Program-made: the position numbers and the translations under genes | Notes under the pieces: model-generated | Told to the model about the DNA's origin: nothing | Database searches by the model: none | The model's input: only the letters and a program-made list of their open reading frames with translations | Shown here: in pieces, positions 57,600-64,000 of the stretch | Position numbering within the stretch: position 1 is the first letter of the stretch | Layout: each line of letters starts with the position of its first letter | Assembly (NCBI GenBank): GCA_040220135.1 | Contig: JAVJTT010000020.1 | Span: forward strand, 372,001-436,000 | Direction: 5' to 3' | DNA: 64,000 nt | DNA from: CAJXMH01 sp040220135 | GTDB taxonomy: Bacteria; Bacteroidota; Bacteroidia; Flavobacteriales_E; Vicingaceae

Positions 57600-59495
57600 A
57601 TGGCAAAAGGACAGATTAACGTTCAGACAGAGAATATCTTCCCAATTATTAAGCAGTTTTTATATTCTGATCAGGAGATCTTTTTAAGAGAGTTAGTTTC
57701 AAATGCAGTTGACGCCACGCAAAAGTTGAGAACCATGGGAAACCTTGGTGAGTTGAACTCTGAAGTTGGCGATACCACCATTGAAGTAAAGATTGATAAG
57801 AAGAAAAAGACCTTGAGCATTATCGATAAAGGCATCGGAATGACCGAGGAAGAGGTAGATAAGTACATTAACCAAATTGCTTTTTCATCAGCAGAAGAGT
57901 TTGTTGAGAAGTACAAAGATAAAGCAAGTATTATCGGACACTTTGGCTTGGGTTTTTACTCCTCTTTTATGGTGGCGGATAAGGTTGAAATCTTTACCAA
58001 TTCTTATAAAAAAGATAGCAAAGCGGTGAAATGGGAATGCGATGGAAGCCCCAACTACACTTTAGAGGAAGATTCGAGTCAAAAAGAAAGGGGAACAGCC
58101 ATTGTGCTTCATATTTCTGATGACTCTAAAGAGTTTTTAGAGGAGAGTAGAATTCAGCAATTGCTTGACAAGTATTGTAAGTTCATGCCGGTACCCATTA
58201 AGTTTGGCACCAAAGAAGAAACAGTAGAAGAGAAAACCGGAAAGAAAGACAAAGACGGTAAAGAAGAAACCAAGGAAAAGAAAATTACCAAAGACAACAT
58301 CATCAATAACTCTGAGCCGGCTTGGACCAAGACTCCGGCAGATCTAAGCGATGAAGACTATAAAGAATTCTACCGGGAGTTGTATCCCATGAACTTTCAA
58401 GAGTCACTTTTCCACATTCATTTGAACGTAGATTATCCTTTTAACCTAACAGGTATTTTGTACTTCCCAAAGCTGAAGAATAACCTAGAGGTACAGAAAG
58501 ACAAGATTCAACTATACAGCAATCAGGTGTTTGTTACCGACTCGGTAGAAGGAATAGTACCTGATTTCTTGACTTTATTACACGGGGTAATTGATTCGCC
58601 TGATATTCCGCTTAATGTTTCTCGTTCATACTTACAAAGTGATAGCAATGTAAAAAAGATATCGAACTACATCAGCAAAAAAGTAGCGGACAAACTGCAC
58701 GATTTATTTAAAAATGACCGTAAGGCCTTTGAAGAAAAATGGGACGACATCAAAATTTTCATTGAATACGGGATATTATCTGATGAAAAATTCGCTGAGA
58801 AGGCCAAGAAATTTGCTTTGTATAAAAATGTAGATGGCGAGTATTTTACCATGAAAGAATACAAAGAAAAGGTAAAAGATGCCCAAACTGATAAAGACAA
58901 AAAGTTAGTATTGCTATACACTTCTAATCAAGAAGAACAGTTTAGTTACATTGCATCTGCGCAAGACAAAGGCTACGACGTATTGGTGATGGATACACCA
59001 CTAAGTGCACACTTGGTTGGTAAACTAGAGCAAGAAGAAGAAGTTAGCTTAAGTCGAGTAGATGGAGATACCATTGATCAGTTGATCAAGAAAGATGAGG
59101 AAATTCCATCTAAGCTTAGCGAAGATGATGAAAAGAAACTAAAACCGGTGATCGAAGAGGTACTTCCTGAACAGACCTTCAGCGTTAACTTTGTGAGCTT
59201 AAGCGAGAAAGATGCTCCCATGACAATTACTCAGGCGGAGTTTATGCGCAGAATGAAAGACATGAGTGCCGTTGGTGGCGGCGGTGGAATGATGGGCATG
59301 AGCAATATGCCGGATTCCTACGACTTAAAGGTGAATGCGAACCATCCTTTAATCTCAAAAATTTTAAGTGAGAAAGATGAAAGCAAGCAAAAGGATATGG
59401 CCAAGCAGGCAGCAGACCTCGCGCTTTTATCACAAAACCTTTTAAAAGGAAAAGACTTGAGTAATTTCATTAAGCGCTCAGTGGATTTAATTTAA
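57600..59495 (+). CDS. htpG: Molecular chaperone HtpG (Hsp90)
   Basis: A 631-aa ATP-dependent dimeric chaperone. The ATP-binding N-domain has ELVSNAVDA, DKGIGMT and IGHFGLGFYSSFMV; a charged linker (GKKDKDGKEETKEKK) at about residues 220-245 leads to the middle domain (PLNVSRSYLQ) and the C-terminal dimerisation domain with a Gly/Met-rich loop. The start at 57600 (MAKGQINVQTENIFP) matches the family. It is preceded by the heat-shock-type promoter and followed by a terminator. Confidence 0.97.
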   Translation: MAKGQINVQTENIFPIIKQFLYSDQEIFLRELVSNAVDATQKLRTMGNLGELNSEVGDTTIEVKIDKKKKTLSIIDKGIGMTEEEVDKYINQIAFSSAEEFVEKYKDKASIIGHFGLGFYSSFMVADKVEIFTNSYKKDSKAVKWECDGSPNYTLEEDSSQKERGTAIVLHISDDSKEFLEESRIQQLLDKYCKFMPVPIKFGTKEETVEEKTGKKDKDGKEETKEKKITKDNIINNSEPAWTKTPADLSDEDYKEFYRELYPMNFQESLFHIHLNVDYPFNLTGILYFPKLKNNLEVQKDKIQLYSNQVFVTDSVEGIVPDFLTLLHGVIDSPDIPLNVSRSYLQSDSNVKKISNYISKKVADKLHDLFKNDRKAFEEKWDDIKIFIEYGILSDEKFAEKAKKFALYKNVDGEYFTMKEYKEKVKDAQTDKDKKLVLLYTSNQEEQFSYIASAQDKGYDVLVMDTPLSAHLVGKLEQEEEVSLSRVDGDTIDQLIKKDEEIPSKLSEDDEKKLKPVIEEVLPEQTFSVNFVSLSEKDAPMTITQAEFMRRMKDMSAVGGGGGMMGMSNMPDSYDLKVNANHPLISKILSEKDESKQKDMAKQAADLALLSQNLLKGKDLSNFIKRSVDLI

Positions 59496-59503
59496 TACCT
59501 TCG

Positions 59504-59532
59504 AAGGGAAGCCGATTTGGCTTCCCTTTTTT
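59504..59532 (+). terminator. Terminator of htpG
   Basis: Perfect 10-bp stem AAGGGAAGCC (59504-59513) with GGCTTCCCTT (59519-59528), loop GATTT, and a T-run. Confidence 0.92.
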
Positions 59533-59545
59533 AAAACCTATACCT

Positions 59546-60127
59546 ATGAAAAAAATACGAAATCTAATTATTCTATTATTTGCCGCTTCTACACTAAGCT
59601 CATGTGGATACAATAGCATGGTATCTAAAGAGGAAGCAGTCGCTAGTCAGTGGGCACAAGTTGAAAATGTTTATCAACGTAGGGCAGACCTAATTCCCAA
59701 TTTGGTGAATACCGTAAAAGGCTACGCTGACTTTGAGAAGGAGACATTAACTGAAGTGATAGAAGCGCGATCAAAAGCCACCTCTATTAATGTGAATGCA
59801 GACGATCTCAATCCTGAAAGCATTGCCCAGTTTCAAAAAGCACAAAGCAAATTAAGTGGCGCATTATCTAGATTACTTGTCACAGTAGAGCGTTATCCCG
59901 ATTTGAAAGCCAATCAAAACTTTTTAGAGTTGCAGGCGCAGTTAGAAGGGACAGAAAACCGAATAACCGTTGAACGGAAAAAGTTCAACGAAATGACACG
60001 GGATTACAATACCTACATTAAACAGTTTCCAAGGGTAATTTATGCCGGTTGGTTTGACTTTGAGAAGAAAGGGTATTTTGAAGCAGACGAAGGCGCTGAT
60101 GAGGTACCGGAAGTAAATTTTGATTAA
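59546..60127 (+). CDS. LemA family lipoprotein
   Basis: A 193-aa LemA protein: MKKIRNLIILLFAASTLSSC with a lipobox, then the helical LemA domain (SQWAQVENVYQRRADLIPNL, a conserved LemA signature, and FNEMTRDYNTYIKQFP). LemA proteins are membrane-associated, of uncertain role, and regularly sit next to TPM-domain genes, as here. It lies 13 nt after the htpG terminator; a promoter is not evident. The following gene starts 4 nt after its stop. Confidence 0.93.
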   Translation: MKKIRNLIILLFAASTLSSCGYNSMVSKEEAVASQWAQVENVYQRRADLIPNLVNTVKGYADFEKETLTEVIEARSKATSINVNADDLNPESIAQFQKAQSKLSGALSRLLVTVERYPDLKANQNFLELQAQLEGTENRITVERKKFNEMTRDYNTYIKQFPRVIYAGWFDFEKKGYFEADEGADEVPEVNFD

Positions 60128-60131
60128 GGTT

Positions 60132-60572
60132 ATGGCAAGAGATTCTTTCAGCGAAGCAGAGCAGAAGCAGATTATGCAGGCAATTAAGTCGGCAGAGAAA
60201 CAAACTTCAGGCGAGATTAAAGTGCACATTGAAAATCACTGCAAAGAAGAAGTGCTTGACCGCGCTGCTTATTTGTTTGAAGAATTGGAAATGCACAAAA
60301 CCGATGCACGCAACGGAGTACTTTTTTACCTGGCCATGAAGGACCACAAGTTTGCCATTTTAGGCGATGTGGGAATTAATCAAAAAGTACCGGAAGGCTT
60401 TTGGGATGAGGTGAAAAACCTAATGGCAAAACACTTTAAGCAAGGCGACTTTGTGGCCGGCTTGTCAAAAGCAGCGGAAATGGCAGGGAAAAAGTTAGAG
60501 GAACACTTTCCTTACCAAAAAGGTGACGTAAATGAATTATCTGATGAAATATCTTTTGGTGATGGGAAATAA
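60132..60572 (+). CDS. TPM domain protein, short form (TLP18.3/Psb32/MOLO-1 family)
   Basis: A 146-aa protein consisting of one TPM domain and no signal peptide. EKQTSGEIKVHIENHC, NGVLFYLAMKDHKFAILGDVGI and FWDEVKNLMAKHFKQGDF are typical. Without a signal it is predicted to be cytosolic or on the inner face of the membrane, unlike its downstream paralogue. The ATG at 60132 is preferred to the TTG at 60120, which overlaps lemA. Confidence 0.88.
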   Translation: MARDSFSEAEQKQIMQAIKSAEKQTSGEIKVHIENHCKEEVLDRAAYLFEELEMHKTDARNGVLFYLAMKDHKFAILGDVGINQKVPEGFWDEVKNLMAKHFKQGDFVAGLSKAAEMAGKKLEEHFPYQKGDVNELSDEISFGDGK

Positions 60573-61386
60573 GTTAAGACTGCTAAGCGTGCTCTTTATT
60601 TTTGTCTTTCAGTTTAATGCAAAGGCAGCAGAAGAGTGCATCCCTAAAGCGCCTCAGCCCCAGCGTTTGGTGAATGACTTTGCAGAGGTATTAAGCTCCC
60701 AAACTGAATTTCAGTTAGAGCAAACCTTAGTAAACTTCAATGATACAACCTCTACTCAAATTACGATTGTTACGGTAAACGATTTATGCGGTTACGATCC
60801 AGCTTCATTTGCTTATGAGATAGGGGAAAGTTGGGGAGTAGGAAACGCTGAGTTTAACAATGGAGTAGTGGTTTTAGTAAAGCCCAAAGTAGGTAATTCG
60901 AAGGGGCATACGTTTATAGCCAGTGGATATGGTGTTGAAGGTGTTCTGCCCGACGCAATTTGTAAGCGAATTATAGAGAATGAAATGATTCCGGCTTTTA
61001 AACAGAATAATTATGAGCAGGGAATCGTACAAGCAGCTCTGATCATTATGGATATTACTGGAGGAGAATATTCTGCAGATGCTTACAAGAAACAGACTCA
61101 AAAGTCGTTTCCAATTGTGCCTTTTTTCTTTGTGCTATTTTTTATTGTAGTCATGCTGGCAAGCACCTTTGGAAGAGCAAGAAAATACGCGCATCGAAAT
61201 AACATTGGCTTATGGACGGCACTTTGGCTAATGGGCTCTGCTAGCAGTCGTCACTCCGGTCGCTATAATGACTTTAGTTCAGGAGGCGGTGGTTTCGGAG
61301 GTTTTGGTGGAGGCTCCGGTGGTGGAGGTTTCGGTGGTTTCGGCGGCGGAAGCTTTGGCGGCGGTGGAGCCGGAGGAAGCTGGTAA
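60562..61386 (+). CDS. TPM domain membrane protein with Gly-rich tail
   Basis: A 274-aa protein: signal peptide (MGNKLRLLSVLFIFVFQFNAKA), a TPM domain at about residues 30-165 (VNDFAEVLSS, GVVVLVKPK, ASGYGVEG), a transmembrane helix (FPIVPFFFVLFFIVVMLAS), and a tail that is almost only Gly, Phe and Ser (from about residue 235), as in most proteins of this family. The ATG at 60562 overlaps the previous stop by 11 nt. Its last 108 nt overlap the convergent O-antigen-ligase-like gene. Confidence 0.92.
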   Translation: MGNKLRLLSVLFIFVFQFNAKAAEECIPKAPQPQRLVNDFAEVLSSQTEFQLEQTLVNFNDTTSTQITIVTVNDLCGYDPASFAYEIGESWGVGNAEFNNGVVVLVKPKVGNSKGHTFIASGYGVEGVLPDAICKRIIENEMIPAFKQNNYEQGIVQAALIIMDITGGEYSADAYKKQTQKSFPIVPFFFVLFFIVVMLASTFGRARKYAHRNNIGLWTALWLMGSASSRHSGRYNDFSSGGGGFGGFGGGSGGGGFGGFGGGSFGGGGAGGSW

Positions 61387-63123
61387 TGAGCTTGCTGAAA
61401 AACTGAGCTTCTTGATTATTTTATTGAGTACATCGTAATATTCAATTTCGTAGCCGGGAATTTCTCTTATCCACTTTAAGGCATTCCAATAGTTTTGCTG
61501 GTTGTAATATAAGATACATAAGTTGTACTTTGTAGCATCATGGTAGCGATTGATTTCGTAAGATTTTAGCAATATTTTTTCCGCTTTTTGATAACGATGG
61601 TTCTTCATTAGGGCATAGCCATAATTGCTTAAAAGGCTAAAGTTATAGGGAGATAGAGCAACTGCTTTTTCAGTTTCATTCATCATTTCTTGTGTTTTAC
61701 CTAGTTTTTGAAAAGACCATCCTTTATAAGTTGCAAGTGGAGTTGAGTGTAGGTCTGTGGAATAGATAAAACTTTCTGCTTTTATGGCAGCCTTTAAACA
61801 GTCCTTATAGGCCTGTCGTTTTTGATATTGAAGCATTTTTTTGGTGTTTCGTTCACCTGATACTGCTAGGGAACCAAGCCAAACGAGCAATATTGTAGTC
61901 AACAGAAAGCCGAATTTTAGCCACTTAGAAACCTGAATCCTTACAGTTGGAACTCCTTTTTGGTCGGAAACTATAAAAGTGAGCAAGAAGGCAAAAACAA
62001 AAACAAAACCAACTTGACTAAATGGAAAGCTAAAGAAGGCAATAGGTAAGGTGGAAACTAGACCGAAAAGTGCTACCTTTTGGATTTTACAAAGACGCTT
62101 GCTTTTTAGAAAACGAAAAAGCAAATATAAAGTGCCAAGCATAATGCCACTTCCTACTAATCCATTTTCAGCTAGAAAGCTTAAAAATTCATTGTGTGGG
62201 TGTTGAAAGCCGGACTTACTTTGGTGAACCATATAAATGTCATTAACCCCAAACTGCATATAGTTGAATTGCCAATTTCCTGCACCTACTCCAAACCATA
62301 GGTTTTCTTTTATTAGCATGATGGTTTTAGTCCATATTTTAATGCGCTCTTCAAGAGAATCAAATGAAGTTAAAGAGAAAGTTGGAATCACTAAGTAGAG
62401 CATTGGTATTACTAGTGGTAAGGAAGCAATTCCTAAATAAGCAATCCTTTTTATTTTTTTTTGCCTCAGGAACAAGGTAGAAGAAAGTAAAGCGAATAAA
62501 ACAATCGATAAAAGTACAGCCCTACTTTGCAAAAAGAAGATGATTAAAATGTTAGCACTACAAAGCACAATTGCCTTTTGATGAAAATTCGTGTTTTGAA
62601 CACCTTTGATAAATGCTACAACAGAACTTAAAAACAGAAATGCGGAAAGCGGGTTTTTATGGGTGAAGAAACTACTTAGTTGATAGATGTCTAGTGGTTT
62701 GTTTGATAGCTGAAAAATAACTTCAAAAGTCAAATGAGCGACTACCAAAGTATTGCCTATTATGATGGCTTGAATAAATACACTACTTCTTTCTTGTATA
62801 AAACCGCTATTAAAAAAGGTCAAACAGCAAAGAAAGAGGAGCGCATGGGAAAGATTCAGTATTGCTTCAGAAAAGTTTAAACTGGTGAAATAACTACTAA
62901 TGAACTGAAAAACTATAAGAGTACTGAATGCAATTAGCGTGGTTTTAAGCTTGCCAACACATAGGGAAATTGTTTTAACATTAAAAAAAGTAACGGCAAG
63001 GACTATCGACAGCCATAGCATTCTGACGAAGTTGACACCTTCAATTAAGAATGGTTTGGTAAAGGCCGGAAGTACTAAGAATCCAAGAAAAAGGAAGATA
63101 ATTAGATTCCTTGAATTAGGCAT
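61279..63123 (-). CDS. O-antigen ligase-like membrane protein with C-terminal TPR helices
   Basis: A 614-aa protein with about 12 transmembrane helices and a Wzy_C/O-antigen ligase domain (GVGAGNWQFNYMQFG, HPHNEFLSFLAENGLVGSG). After the membrane part come TPR-like helices (AVALSPYNFSLLSNYGYALMK, YQKAEKILLKSYEINRYHD). By family it would join or polymerise surface polysaccharide, with the active site in the periplasm. The final 36 residues are a Ser/Thr/Ala string that is antisense to the Gly-rich tail of the convergent TPM gene. Follows the lipoprotein gene by 5 nt. Confidence 0.85.
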   Translation of the reverse strand: MPNSRNLIIFLFLGFLVLPAFTKPFLIEGVNFVRMLWLSIVLAVTFFNVKTISLCVGKLKTTLIAFSTLIVFQFISSYFTSLNFSEAILNLSHALLFLCCLTFFNSGFIQERSSVFIQAIIIGNTLVVAHLTFEVIFQLSNKPLDIYQLSSFFTHKNPLSAFLFLSSVVAFIKGVQNTNFHQKAIVLCSANILIIFFLQSRAVLLSIVLFALLSSTLFLRQKKIKRIAYLGIASLPLVIPMLYLVIPTFSLTSFDSLEERIKIWTKTIMLIKENLWFGVGAGNWQFNYMQFGVNDIYMVHQSKSGFQHPHNEFLSFLAENGLVGSGIMLGTLYLLFRFLKSKRLCKIQKVALFGLVSTLPIAFFSFPFSQVGFVFVFAFLLTFIVSDQKGVPTVRIQVSKWLKFGFLLTTILLVWLGSLAVSGERNTKKMLQYQKRQAYKDCLKAAIKAESFIYSTDLHSTPLATYKGWSFQKLGKTQEMMNETEKAVALSPYNFSLLSNYGYALMKNHRYQKAEKILLKSYEINRYHDATKYNLCILYYNQQNYWNALKWIREIPGYEIEYYDVLNKIIKKLSFSASSLPASSGSTAAKASAAETTETSTTGASTKTSETTAS

Positions 63124-63128
63124 TTAAA

Positions 63129-63788
63129 CTACCTTGGCAAAGTAAGGGTGCAGCTACCATAGCCACTCGAGTCGGTGTTAAATGAAATTGTGATGTCTTG
63201 GTTAGAAATTACTCCATTTCCAGAATATTGCACATTAGTCCCACTAAAAGCAGTTTGTATGGCAATGTTTACACCACTAATATCACCCTCTATTTCTTCA
63301 TTTATAGGATTGAGTTTGCTAAAGAAAATTCGATTGTTTACATCAGTTGATGAGGAAATTGAAGTCTGAAAGTCATCTGTGTCGACTCCGGTGGCAGAAC
63401 AAACATGACTAGCTACATAGGTTCCTTCTAAATAGTCCGCATCGTTTTTTACTAAGACATCTCGTTGAGCAGGATCAGAAGTAACGCCGTTTGACCCTTT
63501 AACTGTATAGGTAAGTTGGTACAAACCCGTCTTATTAGGGTCAACCGCGCCATTAATATTTACCGATGAGCTAATATCAGTTCCATCGATATCTTTAGCT
63601 GTAGCGCCTAATTCAGTGTATTGAGAGTTTAATGAAATGGTATCTTGAGCACTGCCATTTAGGGTAATGGTCGGTTTTGGGCCACTTGCTTGAGAGCCTC
63701 CAGGACTGCTACTTGAGTCATCATCATCAGAACAAGAAAAAAGAAAAATGCCTAATAAAAGTACAGGATAGAAAAGTAAGTTCTTCAT
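63129..63788 (-). CDS. Surface lipoprotein with an Ig-like DUF5011-type domain
   Basis: A 219-aa predicted lipoprotein: hydrophobic stretch, lipobox LFSC, then SDDDD, a clear acidic surface-export tag. Residues about 38-115 form a DUF5011-type Ig-like domain (YTELGATAKDIDGTDISSSVN, GLYQLTYTVKGSNG). A further beta-rich region of about 100 residues contains two Cys. Function unknown; it may bind polysaccharide or other surface partners. It is co-directional with and 5 nt from the O-antigen-ligase-like gene. Confidence 0.85.
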   Translation of the reverse strand: MKNLLFYPVLLLGIFLFSCSDDDDSSSSPGGSQASGPKPTITLNGSAQDTISLNSQYTELGATAKDIDGTDISSSVNINGAVDPNKTGLYQLTYTVKGSNGVTSDPAQRDVLVKNDADYLEGTYVASHVCSATGVDTDDFQTSISSSTDVNNRIFFSKLNPINEEIEGDISGVNIAIQTAFSGTNVQYSGNGVISNQDITISFNTDSSGYGSCTLTLPR

Positions 63789-63805
63789 AATTTCAAATTG
63801 AAAAT

Positions 63806-63813
63806 CAAAATTA
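63806..63813 (-). promoter_or_regulatory. -7 promoter element of the DUF5011 lipoprotein
   Basis: On the minus strand TAATTTTG is a perfect TAnnTTTG match 17 nt before the ATG. The -33 position is not recognisable; instead a short inverted repeat AACCT/AGGTT flanks the region just upstream. Confidence 0.5.
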
Positions 63814-63864
63814 ATAAAACCTGCTTTAGTAGGTTAAGGTAAACAGACCAAGTTTAGTTTGCTA

Positions 63865-63895
63865 TTGTCAAAACAACTTTCTTTTTATAGGTTTG
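63865..63895 (+). promoter_or_regulatory. Promoter of the gene at the right edge
   Basis: TTG at 63865-63867 (within ATTGTCA) and TAGGTTTG at 63888-63895 are spaced by 20 nt, a strong match to the Bacteroidota consensus. The leader would be about 12 nt. Confidence 0.75.
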
Positions 63896-63912
63896 GTTTT
63901 TATTTAACCAAA
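63892..63912 (+). promoter_or_regulatory. Inverted repeat overlapping the start codon of the right-edge gene
   Basis: TTTGGTT (63892-63898) can pair with AACCAAA (63906-63912), whose last A is the first base of the ATG. The left arm lies in the -7 box, so it may not be fully in the mRNA. Confidence 0.4.
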
Positions 63913-64000
63913 TGGAATCGGGAAAAACAAGCCAAGGCAACTTTTTAAGAAAGCAATGGACGTGGCTTAGCCTTTGTTTATTTTTATTAATTCTAGCTTT
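63912..64000 (+). CDS. N-terminus of a membrane protein, cut by the window end
   Basis: From the ATG at 63912 the frame is open to the window end (29 residues). It reads as a polar, basic N-terminus (MESGKTSQGNFLRKQW) followed by a hydrophobic helix (LSLCLFLLILA), so the protein starts with a transmembrane segment. It has a strong promoter. The family cannot be determined from this fragment. Confidence 0.6.
   Translation, partial: MESGKTSQGNFLRKQWTWLSLCLFLLILA

Noticed and set aside
1..64000. CRISPR arrays, transposases, phage genes, tRNA genes and biosynthetic clusters
   Set aside because: None could be found by reading both strands; all regions are explained by core-type genes, short intergenic gaps and the elements listed.

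Overview
This window reads as a gene-dense, moderately AT-rich chromosomal segment of a Bacteroidota bacterium, most likely a member of Flavobacteriales or a close relative; I cannot name the genus from sequence alone. The evidence is a gliding-motility/type B type IX secretion C-terminal domain at the left edge, lipoproteins whose mature N-termini carry acidic surface-export tags, -7 promoter elements of the form TAnnTTTG, very few Shine-Dalgarno sequences, a DUF4290 gene, SPOR-tailed envelope proteins and an L17 with a long charged tail. I see no tRNA, rRNA, insertion sequence, prophage or CRISPR array. The window looks like core chromosome rather than an accessory island.

Layout. 1-7.2 kb: tail of a secreted CHU_C protein, guaB, then two SurA-type parvulin isomerases flanking a third predicted lipoprotein, and a MoxR ATPase. 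7.1-13.9 kb: small envelope and metabolic genes (secreted protein, dicluster ferredoxin, LuxC-like acyl-CoA reductase, beta-helix lipoprotein, thioredoxin-fold protein, MnmD, YkgJ-type cysteine-cluster protein). 13.9-20.7 kb, all on the minus strand: grpE-dnaJ, and a uvrD/pcrA-DUF4290-murA-tlpA operon closed by a strong terminator. 20.7-21.9 kb: two small orphan secreted proteins. 22.2-40.0 kb: one continuous str-S10-spc-alpha ribosomal supercluster (rpsL to rplQ), without tuf or adk, with secY, map, infA and rpoA inside, ended by a terminator. 40.1-47.9 kb: carA-eno-CarboxypepD_reg protein, gltA, and a UbiD-family decarboxylase followed by a BamA/TamA-like barrel. 48.0-57.5 kb, minus strand: DUF1573 and S41 protease, two SPOR-type envelope proteins, DUF4919 protein with an NhaC antiporter, a pseudouridine synthase and pterin dehydratase. 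57.6-64 kb: htpG, a LemA-TPM-TPM operon, an O-antigen-ligase-like protein with a lipoprotein, and the start of a membrane protein cut by the window end.

The strongest unexplained signal is regulatory. The two chaperone promoters in the window (grpE-dnaJ at about 15.68 kb and htpG at about 57.54 kb) share one bipartite architecture, TTGTCA, exactly 12 nt, TGGCA, 5 nt, TTTGAA, which also settles their start codons. Other points of interest are four genes whose -7 box ends only 4-5 nt before the ATG (apparently leaderless mRNAs), a perfect 22-bp palindrome in an intergenic gap, a barrel protein whose signal peptide can only be translated from a non-canonical ATT codon, a MurA with Asp replacing the fosfomycin-target Cys, and convergent gene pairs that overlap in their coding ends, one by 108 bp.
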